DNA of 64,000 nt from Nematostella vectensis (GCF_932526225.1 NC_064037.1:12595203-12659202), one strand, 5' to 3'. Positions 1-11,209 are shown, counted from the first letter of the stretch. Notes: generated by a model not told the origin, from the sequence alone. Numbers and translations: made by a program.

Positions 1-80
1 TGGGCTTGACCTGTCAACCACGTGACCAAAGCTATGACCAAATCAGATGTAAGATTCTCGAATTATATCATTATTAATAT

Positions 81-188
81 TTTTCCTATTGTTTGTTGTT
101 AATGAGGAAAAACTCACCAATATTGCAACGGTTCCATCAGTGTAGAAAACGGTTCCAAATTCCTCATTATCGAAAAACAATAGGAAAA
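81..188. repeat. Inverted repeat inside the 250-bp unit, copy 1
   Basis: Left arm about 81-109 and right arm about 160-188 are near-perfect reverse complements: ttttcctattgtttgttg against aaaaacaataggaaaa, and aatgaggaa against ttcctcatt. A loop of about 50 bp holds two direct copies of acggttcc (127-134 and 148-155). This could be a hairpin-forming mobile-element remnant, but I see no terminal repeats or target duplications that would prove it. Confidence 0.7.
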
Positions 189-330
189 TTATTCATGACG
201 CCATATCTCTCTTGATTTTTGAGGAAAATTCCCCGAAATTTAATATTGCTATAGGCTTGACCTGTCAACCACGTGACCAAAGCTATGACCCAATCAGATG
301 TAAGATTCTCGAATTATATTATTATGAATA

Positions 331-438
331 TTTTTCCTATTGTTTGTTGTTAATGAGCAAAAACTGACCAATATTGCAACGGTTCCATCAGTGTATAAAA
401 CGGTTCCAAATTCCTCATTATCGAAAAACAATAGCAGA
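331..438. repeat. Inverted repeat inside the 250-bp unit, copy 2 (decayed)
   Basis: Same arrangement as copy 1, shifted 250 bp. The outer end of the stem has decayed: the right arm now reads caatagcagac instead of caataggaaaa, and the left arm has gagcaaa instead of gaggaaa. Confidence 0.6.
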
Positions 439-593
439 CTTATTCATGACGCCATATCTCTCTTCATTTTCGAGGAAATTTCCCAAAATTTAATATTGTA
501 TTAGTTTCGACCTGCCAACCAAGTGATTTGGGCACTTATGGTTTCTGGCACTACCTATAAAAAAGTACCGAATGACGCCAAAAAATATCCTTT

Positions 594-600
594 TGTCCCT

Positions 601-648
<48 letters not shown>

Positions 649-667
649 TCGATTGCGCCACAGAGAC
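594..667 (-). tRNA. tRNA-Asn(GTT) variant, first unit of the array
   Basis: Full 74-nt copy with anticodon GTT and intact acceptor, anticodon and T stems. It differs from consensus by an A discriminator (position 73) and by A in place of G19 in the D loop (sense AATCGATTA), which should weaken the D-loop/T-loop contact. A T6 run follows the 3' end on the sense strand. Confidence 0.7.
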
Positions 668-748
668 ATGAACGGACACTGAATTCAATTCGCCGTGATG
701 GCATTTCATGGTTTCTGTCATTATTTTATTAAGCAGTTTTCAATTATG

Positions 749-767
749 CCCCCCCCCCCCCCCCCCC
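749..767. repeat. Homopolymer C19 tract
   Basis: Nineteen consecutive C on the + strand (G on the tRNA-sense strand), followed by tacac and an A-run to about 784. It lies in an expanded spacer that makes this unit 254 bp instead of about 165 bp. Length in the real genome may be uncertain because such runs are sequencing-error prone. Confidence 0.9.
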
Positions 768-847
768 TACACAAAAAAAAAAAATATAATAATTTTCTCT
801 GTCATTACTTTTAAAGCAGTTTTAAATTATGTCAAAAAATACCCTTT

Positions 848-854
848 CGTCCTT

Positions 855-902
<48 letters not shown>

Positions 903-921
903 TCGATTGCGCCAATAAGAC
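848..921 (-). pseudogene. Degraded tRNA-Asn copy, second long unit
   Basis: Anticodon GTT is kept, but the acceptor stem has 5' GTCTTAT against 3' CAAGGAC, leaving positions 6-67 and 7-66 unpaired. The D loop again has A at position 19. The next start is 248 bp to the right because of a second expanded spacer. Confidence 0.75.
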
Positions 922-1002
922 ATGAATGGACACTGAATTCAATTCGCCGTGATGGCATTTCAGAGTTTCTGTCATTATTTTATTAAGCAGTTTTCAATTA
1001 TA

Positions 1003-1031
1003 CCCCCGCCCCCCCCCCACCCCCCACAAAA
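1003..1031. repeat. Interrupted poly-C then poly-A tract
   Basis: C-rich run about 1003-1025, interrupted by one G and one A, then an A-run. It sits at the equivalent place to the C19 tract one unit earlier, so the expansion was probably copied along with the unit. The added segment of about 85 bp duplicates the spacer phrase around tctgtcattactttt. Confidence 0.85.
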
Positions 1032-1095
1032 AAAAAATAATTTTCTCTGTCATTACTTTTAAAGCAGTTTTAAATTATGCCAAAAAATACACTTT

Positions 1096-1116
1096 CGTCC
1101 CTGGGTGGGCTTGAAT

Positions 1117-1163
<47 letters not shown>

Positions 1164-1169
1164 AGAGAC
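1096..1169 (-). tRNA. tRNA-Asn(GTT) variant with weakened T stem
   Basis: Consensus except G53 to A at the T-loop-closing pair (sense GGTGA then TTCAAGC), which also alters the B box. This is the last unit before the array settles to a 165-bp period. Confidence 0.6.
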
Positions 1170-1267
1170 ATGGACGGACACTAAATTGAATTCGTGGCAT
1201 TACATGGTTTCTGTCATTACATTTGAAGCATTGTTTTATCATGCCAAAAAAACATACTTTCGTCACT

Positions 1268-1323
<56 letters not shown>

Positions 1324-1433
1324 CCCACAGAGACTTGGATGTACACTAAATTAAATTCGTGGCATTACATGGTTTCTGTCATTACTTTTTAAGCAGTTTT
1401 TTTATCATGCCAAAAAAACATCTTTTCGTCCCT

Positions 1434-1494
<61 letters not shown>

Positions 1495-1626
1495 AGAGAG
1501 TTGGATGTACACTAAATTAAATTCGTGGCATTACATGGTTTCTGTCATTACTTTTTAAGCAGTTTTTTTTATCATGCCAAAAAAATACCCTTACGTCCCT
1601 TCGTGGGCTTGAACCACCAACCTTCA

Positions 1627-1660
<34 letters not shown>

Positions 1661-1770
1661 GAGAAACTTGGATTGACATTAAATTAAATTCGTTGTATTA
1701 CATGGTTTCTATCATTACCTTTGAAGGAGTTTTTATCATGCCAAAAAAATGTCCGGCCTTTCGTCCCTTC

Positions 1771-1812
<42 letters not shown>

Positions 1813-2072
1813 ATAACCGATTGCGCCAAAGAAACTTGGATTTACACTAAATTAAATTCGTTGTATTACATGGTTTCTATCATTTCTATTGAAGGAGTTT
1901 TTTATCATGCCAAAAATATACTTTCGTCCCTGGGTTGGCTTTAACCATGAATCTTTCGGTTAACAACCGAACGCGCTAACCGATTGCGCCACAGAGACTT
2001 CGATGGACAATAAATTAAATTAGTGGTATTACATGGTTTCTGTCATTACATTTGAAGCAGTTTTATCATGCC

Positions 2073-2078
2073 AAAAAA
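2073..2078 (-). terminator. Representative RNA polymerase III terminator (T6)
   Basis: Six A on the + strand (T6 in sense), 8 nt downstream of the discriminator of the 2087 gene. Equivalent runs of T5 to T9 lie at the same place in almost all units; T7 is commonest. Exceptions with an interrupted run, TTTGTTT, follow copies 26163, 26329 and 35569. Confidence 0.85.
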
Positions 2079-2086
2079 TATCCTTT

Positions 2087-2093
2087 CGTCCCT

Positions 2094-2154
<61 letters not shown>

Positions 2155-2160
2155 AGAGAC
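2087..2160 (-). tRNA. tRNA-Asn-GTT: tRNA-Asn(GTT), consensus copy
   Basis: Transfer RNA decoding AAC/AAU. All four stems pair fully: acceptor GTCTCTG/CAGGGAC (one T4-G69 wobble), D stem GCGC/GCGC, anticodon stem TTCGG/CCGAA, T stem GGTGG/CCACC. Loop CTGTTAA has U33, anticodon GTT and A37. G18G19 and TTCAA are present; position 57 is A rather than the G I recall for animal tRNA-Asn. A T6 terminator follows. Used here as the reference copy. Confidence 0.95.
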
Positions 2161-2251
2161 TTGGATGTGCACTAAATTAAATTCGTGGCATTACATGGTT
2201 TCTGTCATTAGTTTTGAAGCAGTTTTTTATCATGCCAAAAAAATACCCTCT
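2161..2251 (-). promoter_or_regulatory. Representative inter-gene spacer: upstream region of the 2087 gene
   Basis: Reading toward the gene on the minus strand, the spacer has an AT-rich box AATTTAATTTA at about -23 to -13 and CCAA directly before tRNA position 1. Both recur in nearly every unit, including units with defective bodies. An AT-rich upstream box and a CAA start-site motif are known aids to tRNA transcription in some eukaryotes; their role here is inference. The main promoters are internal: A box about TGGCGCAATCGG and B box GGTTCAAGCC. Common spacer variants read actttgatagacac or acttggattgaca next to the gene and travel with particular gene subfamilies. Confidence 0.5.
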
Positions 2252-2325
2252 CGTTCCTTCGAAGGATTGAACCACCAACCTTTCGGTTAACGGCCGAACG
2301 CGCTAACCGATTGCGCCACAGAAAC
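2252..2325 (-). pseudogene. tRNA copy with rebuilt T arm and C33 (type example of code q)
   Basis: The 3' half in sense reads TTCAATC CTTCG AAGGAAC, so the T stem GGTGG no longer pairs, and a 10-bp perfect palindrome ccttcgaagg spans the T stem and acceptor. The acceptor otherwise fits: T3-A70 is a full pair, matching GTTTCTG on the 5' side. U33 is replaced by C. Other copies: 4230, 6208, 7862, 9671, 11325, 13136, 29139, 34406. Confidence 0.75.
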
Positions 2326-2416
2326 TTGGATTTACACTAAATTAAATTCGTGGTATTACATGGTTTCTATTATTAAATTTAAAGCATATTTCTATCATGC
2401 CAAAAAAACATCCTTT

Positions 2417-2423
2417 CGTCCCT

Positions 2424-2484
<61 letters not shown>

Positions 2485-2490
2485 AGAGAC
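2417..2490 (-). tRNA. tRNA-Asn-GTT: tRNA-Asn(GTT), consensus copy
   Basis: Exact match to the 2087 gene. T7 terminator interrupted from the gene by GATG rather than GATA. Confidence 0.93.
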
Positions 2491-2588
2491 TTGGATGTAC
2501 ACTAAATTAAATTCGAGGCATTACATGGTTTCTGTCATTACTTTTTAAGCAGTTTTTTATCATGCCAAAAAAATACCCTTTCGTCCCT

Positions 2589-2629
<41 letters not shown>

Positions 2630-2759
2630 ACGCTAACCGATTGCGCCAAAGAAACTTGGATTATCATTTAATTAAATTCGTGGTATTACATGGTTTCTAT
2701 CATTACTTTCGAAGGAGTTTTTTATCATGCCAAAAAAATATCCGGCCTTTTGTCCCTTC

Positions 2760-2791
<32 letters not shown>

Positions 2792-2915
2792 TCCGAACGC
2801 GATAACCGATTGCGCCACAGAAACTTGGATTTACACTAAATTAAATTCGTGGTATTACATGGTTTCTATCATTACTTTTGAAGCAGTTTTTTATCTTGCC
2901 AAAAACACATACTTT

Positions 2916-2922
2916 CGTCCCT

Positions 2923-2983
<61 letters not shown>

Positions 2984-2989
2984 AGAGAC
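2916..2989 (-). tRNA. tRNA-Asn-GTT: tRNA-Asn(GTT), consensus copy
   Basis: Exact consensus with the shortest common terminator, T5, in an atypical context (sense GTGTTTTTGG). Confidence 0.92.
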
Positions 2990-3081
2990 TTGGATGTGCA
3001 CTAAATTAAATTCGTGGCATTACATGGTTTCTGTCATTAGTTTTGAAGCAGTTTTTTATCAATCCAAAAAAAATACCTTTT

Positions 3082-3090
3082 CGTCCCTTC

Positions 3091-3121
<31 letters not shown>

Positions 3122-3147
3122 GCGCTAACCGATTGCGCCAGAGAAAC
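3082..3147 (-). pseudogene. 66-nt tRNA-Asn copy lacking the 5' anticodon stem (type example)
   Basis: On the + strand agccgaac is deleted between two AAC triplets (ggttaac then gcgctaacc), removing the 5' anticodon stem and most of the loop; no anticodon can be presented. A and B boxes remain, as does a T-run, so transcription is possible. The acceptor also mismatches at 7-66 (C7, A66) and the T stem at 49-65. Twenty copies exist, listed under code s. Confidence 0.88.
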
Positions 3148-3245
3148 TTGGATTGACATTCAATTAAATTCGTGGTATTACATGGTTTCTATCATTACTT
3201 TTGAAGCAGTTTTTTATCATGCCAAAAAAACATACTTTCGTCACT

Positions 3246-3301
<56 letters not shown>

Positions 3302-3411
3302 CCCACAGAGACTTGGATGTACACTAAATTAAATTCGTGGCATTACATGGTTTCTGTCATTACTTTTTAAGCAGTTTTTTTATCATGCCAAAAAAACATC
3401 TTTTCGTCCCT

Positions 3412-3472
<61 letters not shown>

Positions 3473-3604
3473 AGAGAGTTGGATGTACACTAAAGTAAAT
3501 TCGTGGCATTACATGGTTTCTGTCATTACTTTTTAAGCAGTTTTTTTTATCATGCCAAAAAAATACCCTTACGTCCCTTCGTGGGCTTGAACCACCAACC
3601 TTCA

Positions 3605-3638
<34 letters not shown>

Positions 3639-3748
3639 GAGAAACTTGGATTGACATTAAATTAAATTCGTTGTATTACATGGTTTCTATCATTACCTTT
3701 GAAGGAGTTTTTATCATGCCAAAAAAATGTCCGGCCTTTCGTCCCTTC

Positions 3749-3790
<42 letters not shown>

Positions 3791-4064
3791 ATAACCGATT
3801 GCGCCAAAGAAACTTGGATTTACACTAAATTAAATTCGTTGTATTACATGGTTTCTATCATTTCTATTGAAGGAGTTTTTTATCATGCCAAAAATATACT
3901 TTCGTCCCTGGGTTGGCTTTAACCATGAATCTTTCGGTTAACAACCGAACGCGCTAACCGATTGCGCCACAGAGACTTCGATGGACAATAAATTAAATTA
4001 GTGGTATTACATGGTTTCTGTCATTACATTTGAAGCAGTTTTATCATGCCAAAAAATATCCTTT

Positions 4065-4071
4065 CGTCCCT

Positions 4072-4132
<61 letters not shown>

Positions 4133-4138
4133 AGAGAC
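4065..4138 (-). tRNA. tRNA-Asn-GTT: tRNA-Asn(GTT), consensus copy
   Basis: Exact consensus; HOR counterpart of 2087 one 1978-bp cycle later; T6 terminator. Confidence 0.93.
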
Positions 4139-4394
4139 TTGGATGTGCACTAAATTAAATTCGTGGCATTACATGGTTTCTGTCATTAGTTTTGAAGCAG
4201 TTTTTTATCATGCCAAAAAAATACCCTCTCGTTCCTTCGAAGGATTGAACCACCAACCTTTCGGTTAACGGCCGAACGCGCTAACCGATTGCGCCACAGA
4301 AACTTGGATTTACACTAAATTAAATTCGTGGTATTACATGGTTTCTATTATTAAATTTAAAGCATATTTCTATCATGCCAAAAAAACATCCTTT

Positions 4395-4401
4395 CGTCCC
4401 T

Positions 4402-4462
<61 letters not shown>

Positions 4463-4468
4463 AGAGAC
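4395..4468 (-). tRNA. tRNA-Asn-GTT: tRNA-Asn(GTT), consensus copy
   Basis: Exact consensus; counterpart of 2417; T7 terminator. Confidence 0.93.
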
Positions 4469-4566
4469 TTGGATGTACACTAAATTAAATTCGAGGCATT
4501 ACATGGTTTCTGTCATTACTTTTTAAGCAGTTTTTTATCATGCCAAAAAAATACCCTTTCGTCCCT

Positions 4567-4607
<41 letters not shown>

Positions 4608-4737
4608 ACGCTAACCGATTGCGCCAAAGAAACTTGGATTATCATTTAATTAAATTCGTGGTATTACATGGTTTCTATCATTACTTTCGAAGGAGTTTTT
4701 TATCATGCCAAAAAAATATCCGGCCTTTTGTCCCTTC

Positions 4738-4769
<32 letters not shown>

Positions 4770-4893
4770 TCCGAACGCGATAACCGATTGCGCCACAGAA
4801 ACTTGGATTTACACTAAATTAAATTCGTGGTATTACATGGTTTCTATCATTACTTTTGAAGCAGTTTTTTATCTTGCCAAAAACACATACTTT

Positions 4894-4900
4894 CGTCCCT

Positions 4901-4961
<61 letters not shown>

Positions 4962-4967
4962 AGAGAC
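4894..4967 (-). tRNA. tRNA-Asn-GTT: tRNA-Asn(GTT), consensus copy
   Basis: Exact consensus; counterpart of 2916; T5 terminator. Confidence 0.92.
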
Positions 4968-5068
4968 TTGGATGTGCACTAAATTAAATTCGTGGCATTA
5001 CATGGTTTCTGTCATTAGTTTTGAAGCAGTTTTTTATCAATCCAAAAAAAATACCTTTTCGTCCCTTC

Positions 5069-5099
<31 letters not shown>

Positions 5100-5223
5100 G
5101 CGCTAACCGATTGCGCCAGAGAAACTTGGATTGACATTCAATTAAATTCGTGGTATTACATGGTATCTATCATTACTTTTGAAGCAGTTTTTTATCATGC
5201 CAAAAAAACATACTTTCGTCCCT

Positions 5224-5276
<53 letters not shown>

Positions 5277-5382
5277 CGCCCCACAGAGACTTGGATGTAC
5301 ACTAAATTAAATTCGTGGCATTACATGGTTTCTGTCATTACTTTTTAAGCAGTTTTTTATCATTCCAAAAAAAACATCCTTT

Positions 5383-5389
5383 CGTCCCT

Positions 5390-5450
<61 letters not shown>

Positions 5451-5456
5451 AGAGAC
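5383..5456 (-). tRNA. tRNA-Asn-GTT: tRNA-Asn(GTT), consensus copy
   Basis: Exact consensus in a position where cycles A1 and A2 carry a copy with G1 to C; T8 terminator. Confidence 0.93.
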
Positions 5457-5559
5457 TTGGATGTACACTAAATTAAATTCGTGGCATTACATGGTTTCTG
5501 TCATTACTTTTTAAGCAGTTTTTTATCATGCCAAAAAAATACCCTTTCGTCCCTTCGTT

Positions 5560-5614
<55 letters not shown>

Positions 5615-5725
5615 GAGAAACTTGGATTGCCATTAAATTAAATTCGTGGTATTACATGGTTTCTATCATTACCTTTGAAGGAGTTTTTTATCATGCCAAA
5701 AAAATATCCGGCCTTTCGTCCCTAC

Positions 5726-5767
<42 letters not shown>

Positions 5768-6041
5768 ATAACCGATTGCGCCATAGAAACTTGGATTTAC
5801 ACTAAATTAAATTCGTTGTATTACATGGTTTCTATCATTTCTATTGAAGGAGTTTGTTATCATGCCAAAAATATACTTTCGTCCCTGGGTTGGCTTTAAC
5901 CATGAATCTTTCGGTTAACAACCGAACGCGCTAACCGATTGCGCCACAGAGACTTCGATGGACAATAAATTAAATTAGTGGTATTACATGGTTTCTGTCA
6001 TTACATTTGAAGCAGTTTTATCATGCCAAAAAATATCCTTT

Positions 6042-6048
6042 CGTCCCT

Positions 6049-6109
<61 letters not shown>

Positions 6110-6115
6110 AGAGAC
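6042..6115 (-). tRNA. tRNA-Asn-GTT: tRNA-Asn(GTT), consensus copy
   Basis: Exact consensus; third-cycle counterpart of 2087; T6 terminator. Confidence 0.93.
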
Positions 6116-6372
6116 TTGGATGTGCACTAAATTAAATTCGTGGCATTACATGGTTTCTGTCATTAGTTTTGAAGCAGTTTTTTATCATGCCAAAAAAAAT
6201 ACCCTCTCGTTCCTTCGAAGGATTGAACCACCAACCTTTCGGTTAACGGCCGAACGCGCTAACCGATTGCGCCACAGAAACTTGGATTTACACTAAATTA
6301 AATTCGTGGTATTACATGGTTTATATTATTAAATTTAAAGCATATTTCTATCATGCCAAAAAAACATCCTTT

Positions 6373-6379
6373 CGTCCCT

Positions 6380-6440
<61 letters not shown>

Positions 6441-6446
6441 AGAGAC
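6373..6446 (-). tRNA. tRNA-Asn-GTT: tRNA-Asn(GTT), consensus copy
   Basis: Exact consensus; T7 terminator; the upstream AT box is altered (+ strand ctaaactaaattc). Confidence 0.92.
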
Positions 6447-6544
6447 TTGGATGTACACTAAACTAAATTCGAGGCATTACATGGTTTCTGTCATTACTTT
6501 TTAAGCAGTTTTTTATCATGCCAAAAAAATACCCTTTCGTCCCT

Positions 6545-6585
<41 letters not shown>

Positions 6586-6715
6586 ACGCTAACCGATTGC
6601 GCCAGAGAAACTTGGATTATCATTTAATTAAATTCGTGGTATTACATGGTTTCTATCATTACTTTCGAAGGAGTTTTTTATCATGCCAAAAAAATATCCG
6701 GCCTTTTGTCCCTTC

Positions 6716-6757
<42 letters not shown>

Positions 6758-6871
6758 ATAACCGATTGCGCCACAGAAACTTGGATTTACACTAAATTAA
6801 ATTCGTGGTATTACATGGTTTCTATCATTACTTTTGAAGCAGTTTTTTATCTTGCCAAAAACACATACTTT

Positions 6872-6878
6872 CGTCCCT

Positions 6879-6939
<61 letters not shown>

Positions 6940-6945
6940 AGAGAC
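6872..6945 (-). tRNA. tRNA-Asn-GTT: tRNA-Asn(GTT), consensus copy
   Basis: Exact consensus; T5 terminator as in 2916 and 4894. Confidence 0.92.
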
Positions 6946-7046
6946 TTGGATGTGCACTAAATTAAATTCGTGGCATTACATGGTTTCTGTCATTAGTTTT
7001 GAAGCAGTTTTTTATCAATCCAAAAAAAATACCTTTTCGTCCCTTC

Positions 7047-7077
<31 letters not shown>

Positions 7078-7201
7078 GCGCTAACCGATTGCGCCAGAGA
7101 AACTTGGATTGACATTTAATTAAATTCGTGGTATTACATGGTTTCTATCATTACTTTTGAAGCAGTTTTTTATCATGCCAAAAAAACATACTTTCGTCCC
7201 T

Positions 7202-7254
<53 letters not shown>

Positions 7255-7361
7255 CGCCCCACAGAGACTTGGATGTACACTAAATTAAATTCGTGGCATT
7301 ACATGGTTTCTGTCATTACTTTTTAAGCAGTTTTTTATCATTCCAAAAAAAAACATCCTTT

Positions 7362-7368
7362 CGTCCCT

Positions 7369-7429
<61 letters not shown>

Positions 7430-7435
7430 AGAGAC
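7362..7435 (-). tRNA. tRNA-Asn-GTT: tRNA-Asn(GTT), consensus copy
   Basis: Exact consensus; the longest terminator noted, T9. Confidence 0.93.
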
Positions 7436-7538
7436 TTGGATGTACACTAAATTAAATTCGTGGCATTACATGAATTCTGTCATTACTTTTTAAGCAGTTT
7501 TTTATCATGCCAAAAAAATACCCTTTCGTCCCTTCGTT

Positions 7539-7593
<55 letters not shown>

Positions 7594-7704
7594 GAGAAAC
7601 TTGGATTGCCATTAAATTAAATTCGTGGTATTACATGGTTTCTATCATTACCTTTGAAGGAGTTTTTTATCATGCCAAAAAAATATCCGGCCTTTCGTCC
7701 CTAC

Positions 7705-7746
<42 letters not shown>

Positions 7747-8026
7747 ATAACCGATTGCGCCATAGAAACTTGGATTTACACTAAATTAAATTCGTTGTAT
7801 TACATGGTTTCTATCATAACTATTGAAGGAGTTTTTTTATCATGCCAAAAAAATACCCTCTCGTTCCTTCGAAGGATTGTACCACCAACCTTTCGGTTAA
7901 CGGCCGAACGCGCTAACCGATTGCGCCACAGAAACTTGGATTTACACTAAATTAAATTCGTGGTATTACATGGTTTCTATTATTAAATTTAAAGCATATT
8001 TCTATCATGCCAAAAAAACATCCTTT

Positions 8027-8033
8027 CGTCCCT

Positions 8034-8094
<61 letters not shown>

Positions 8095-8100
8095 AGAGAC
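8027..8100 (-). tRNA. tRNA-Asn-GTT: tRNA-Asn(GTT), consensus copy
   Basis: Exact consensus; T7 terminator; first consensus gene of shortened cycle A4 after 7362. Confidence 0.93.
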
Positions 8101-8196
8101 TTGGATGTACACTAAATTAAATTCGAGGCATTACATGGTTTCTCATTACTTTTTAAGCAGTTTTTTATCATGCCAAAAAAATACCCTTTCGTCCCT

Positions 8197-8237
<41 letters not shown>

Positions 8238-8367
8238 ACGCTAACCGATTGCGCCAGAGAAACTTGGATTATCATTTAATTAAATTCGTGGTATTACATG
8301 GTTTCTATCATTACTTTTGAAGGAGTTTTTTATCATGCCAAAAAAATATCCGGCCTTTTGTCCCTTC

Positions 8368-8409
<42 letters not shown>

Positions 8410-8522
8410 ATAACCGATTGCGCCACAGAAACTTGGATTTACACTAAATTAAATTCGTGGTATTACATGGTTTCTATCATTACTTTTGAAGCAGTTTTTT
8501 ATCTTGCCAAAACACATACTTT

Positions 8523-8529
8523 CGTCCCT

Positions 8530-8561
<32 letters not shown>

Positions 8562-8596
8562 AAGCCGAACGCGCTAACCGATTGCGCCACAAAGAC
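8523..8596 (-). tRNA. Altered anticodon TTT (Lys) on Asn body
   Basis: G34 to T gives loop CTTTTAA with anticodon UUU, predicted to read AAA/AAG. A second change, C5 to T, gives sense GTCTTTG and a U-G pair at 5-68. Other stems are consensus. Whether it is charged with Lys or Asn cannot be told from sequence. Confidence 0.75.
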
Positions 8597-8697
8597 TTGG
8601 ATGTGCACTAAATTAAATTCGTGGCATTACATGGTTTCTGTCATTAGTTTTGAAGCAGTTTTTTATCAATCCAAAAAAAATACCTTTTCGTCCCTTC

Positions 8698-8728
<31 letters not shown>

Positions 8729-8852
8729 GCGCTAACCGATTGCGCCAGAGAAACTTGGATTGACATTCAATTAAATTCGTGGTATTACAAGGTTTCTATC
8801 ATTACTTTTGAAGCAGTTTTTTATCATGCCAAAAAAACATACTTTCGTCCCT

Positions 8853-8905
<53 letters not shown>

Positions 8906-9022
8906 CGCCCCACAGAGACTTGGATGTACACTAAATTAAATTCGTGGCATTACATGGTTTCTGTCATTACTTTTTAAGCAGTTTTTTATCATGCCAAAAA
9001 AATACCCTTTCGTCCCTTCGTT

Positions 9023-9077
<55 letters not shown>

Positions 9078-9188
9078 GAGAAACTTGGATTGCCATTAAA
9101 TTAAATTCGTGGTATTACATGGTTTCTATCATTACCTTTGAAGGAGTTTTTTATCATGCCAAAAAAATATCCGGCCTTTCGTCCCTAC

Positions 9189-9230
<42 letters not shown>

Positions 9231-9504
9231 ATAACCGATTGCGCCATAGAAACTTGGATTTACACTAAATTAAATTCGTTGTATTACATGGTTTCTATCA
9301 TTTCTATTGAAGGAGTTTGTTATCATGCCAAAAATATACTTTCGTCCCTGGGTTGGCTTTAACCATGAATCTTTCGGTTAACAACCGAACGCGCTAACCG
9401 ATTGCGCCACAGAGACTTCGATGGACAATAAATTAAATTAGTGGTATTACATGGTTTCTGTCATTACATTTGAAGCAGTTTTATCATGCCAAAAAATATC
9501 CTTT

Positions 9505-9511
9505 CGTCCCT

Positions 9512-9572
<61 letters not shown>

Positions 9573-9578
9573 AGAGAC
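9505..9578 (-). tRNA. tRNA-Asn-GTT: tRNA-Asn(GTT), consensus copy
   Basis: Exact consensus; T6 terminator. Confidence 0.93.
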
Positions 9579-9835
9579 TTGGATGTGCACTAAATTAAAT
9601 TCGTGGCATTACATGGTTTCTGTCATTAGTTTTGAAGCAGTTTTTTTATCATGCCAAAAAAATACCCTCTTGTTCCTTCGAAGGATTGAACCACCAACCT
9701 TTCGGTTAACGGCCGAACGCGCTAACCGATTGCGCCACAGAAACTTGGATTTACACTAAATTAAATTCGTGGTATTACATGGTTTCTATTATTAAATTTA
9801 AAGCATATTTCTATCATGCCAAAAAAACATCCTTT

Positions 9836-9842
9836 CGTCCCT

Positions 9843-9903
<61 letters not shown>

Positions 9904-9909
9904 AGAGAC
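9836..9909 (-). tRNA. tRNA-Asn-GTT: tRNA-Asn(GTT), consensus copy
   Basis: Exact consensus; T7 terminator; shares the altered upstream AT box of 6373. Confidence 0.92.
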
Positions 9910-10007
9910 TTGGATGTACACTAAACTAAATTCGAGGCATTACATGGTTTCTGTCATTACTTTTTAAGCAGTTTTTTATCATGCCAAAAAAATACCCTTT
10001 CGTCCCT

Positions 10008-10048
<41 letters not shown>

Positions 10049-10178
10049 ACGCTAACCGATTGCGCCAGAGAAACTTGGATTATCATTTAATTAAATTCGT
10101 GGTATTACATGGTTTCTATCATTACTTTCGAAGGAGTTTTTTATCATGCCAAAAAAATATCCGGCCTTTTGTCCCTTC

Positions 10179-10220
<42 letters not shown>

Positions 10221-10341
10221 ATAACCGATTGCGCCACAGAAACTTGGATTTACACTAAATTAAATTCGTGGTATTACATGGTTTCTATCATTACTTTTGA
10301 AGCAGTTTTTTATCTTGCCAAAAACACATACTTTTGTCCCT

Positions 10342-10402
<61 letters not shown>

Positions 10403-10509
10403 AGAGACTTGGATGTGCACTAAATTAAATTCGTGGCATTACATGGTTTCTGTCATTAGTTTTGAAGCAGTTTTTTATCAATCCAAAAAAAATACCTTTT
10501 CGTCCCTTC

Positions 10510-10540
<31 letters not shown>

Positions 10541-10665
10541 GCGCTAACCGATTGCGCCAGAGAAACTTGGATTGACATTCAATTAAATTCGTGGTATTAC
10601 ATGGTTTCTATCATTACTTTTGAAGCAGTTTTTTTATCATGCCAAAAAAACATACTTTCGTCCCT

Positions 10666-10718
<53 letters not shown>

Positions 10719-10824
10719 CGCCCCACAGAGACTTGGATGTACACTAAATTAAATTCGTGGCATTACATGGTTTCTGTCATTACTTTTTAAGCAGTTTTTT
10801 ATCATTCCAAAAAAAACATCCTTT

Positions 10825-10831
10825 CGTCCCT

Positions 10832-10892
<61 letters not shown>

Positions 10893-10898
10893 AGAGAC
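10825..10898 (-). tRNA. tRNA-Asn-GTT: tRNA-Asn(GTT), consensus copy
   Basis: Exact consensus; T8 terminator; counterpart of 5383. Confidence 0.93.
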
Positions 10899-11001
10899 TT
10901 GGATGTACACTAAATTAAATTCGTGGCATTACATGGTTTCTGTCATTACTTTTTAAGCAGTTTTTTATCATGCCAAAAAAATACCCTTTCGTCCCTTCGT
11001 T

Positions 11002-11056
<55 letters not shown>

Positions 11057-11167
11057 GAGAAACTTGGATTGCCATTAAATTAAATTCGTGGTATTACATG
11101 GTTTCTATCATTACCTTTGAAGGAGTTTTTTATCATGCCAAAAAAATATCCGGCCTTTCGTCCCTAC

Positions 11168-11209
<42 letters not shown>

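Larger units (their letters stand above)
1..527. repeat. 250-bp AT-rich tandem repeat flanking the tRNA array
   Basis: Two full copies (about 1-250 and 251-500) and a stub (about 501-527) of a repeat unrelated to the tRNA body. The phrase ggcttgacctgtcaacc starts at 3 and at 254, and a diverged version appears near 505-520, giving shifts of 251 and 250 bp. I see no gene in it and do not recognise the family. The copies differ by scattered substitutions. Similarity to the tRNA-unit spacer begins near 528, where gggcacttatggtttctgg resembles the usual spacer phrase gtggcattacatggtttctg, so the junction between the two repeat families is sharp. Confidence 0.85.

Noticed and set aside
2161-2251. 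Five-base inverted repeat GGCAT/ATGCC bracketing the spacer core
   Set aside because: Present only where the spacer reads gtggcattac; many units read gtggtattac or lack atgcc, so it is not a conserved element.
3082-3147. Armless mitochondrial-type tRNA
   Set aside because: The lost part is the anticodon arm, which mitochondrial truncated tRNAs keep, and the copies sit in a nuclear-type array.
8105-8320. 71-residue + strand open frame
   Set aside because: It is the antisense reading of two tRNA bodies plus spacer; its GLEPPTFRLTAE stretch is the reverse complement of the tRNA 3' half. No codon structure independent of the repeat.
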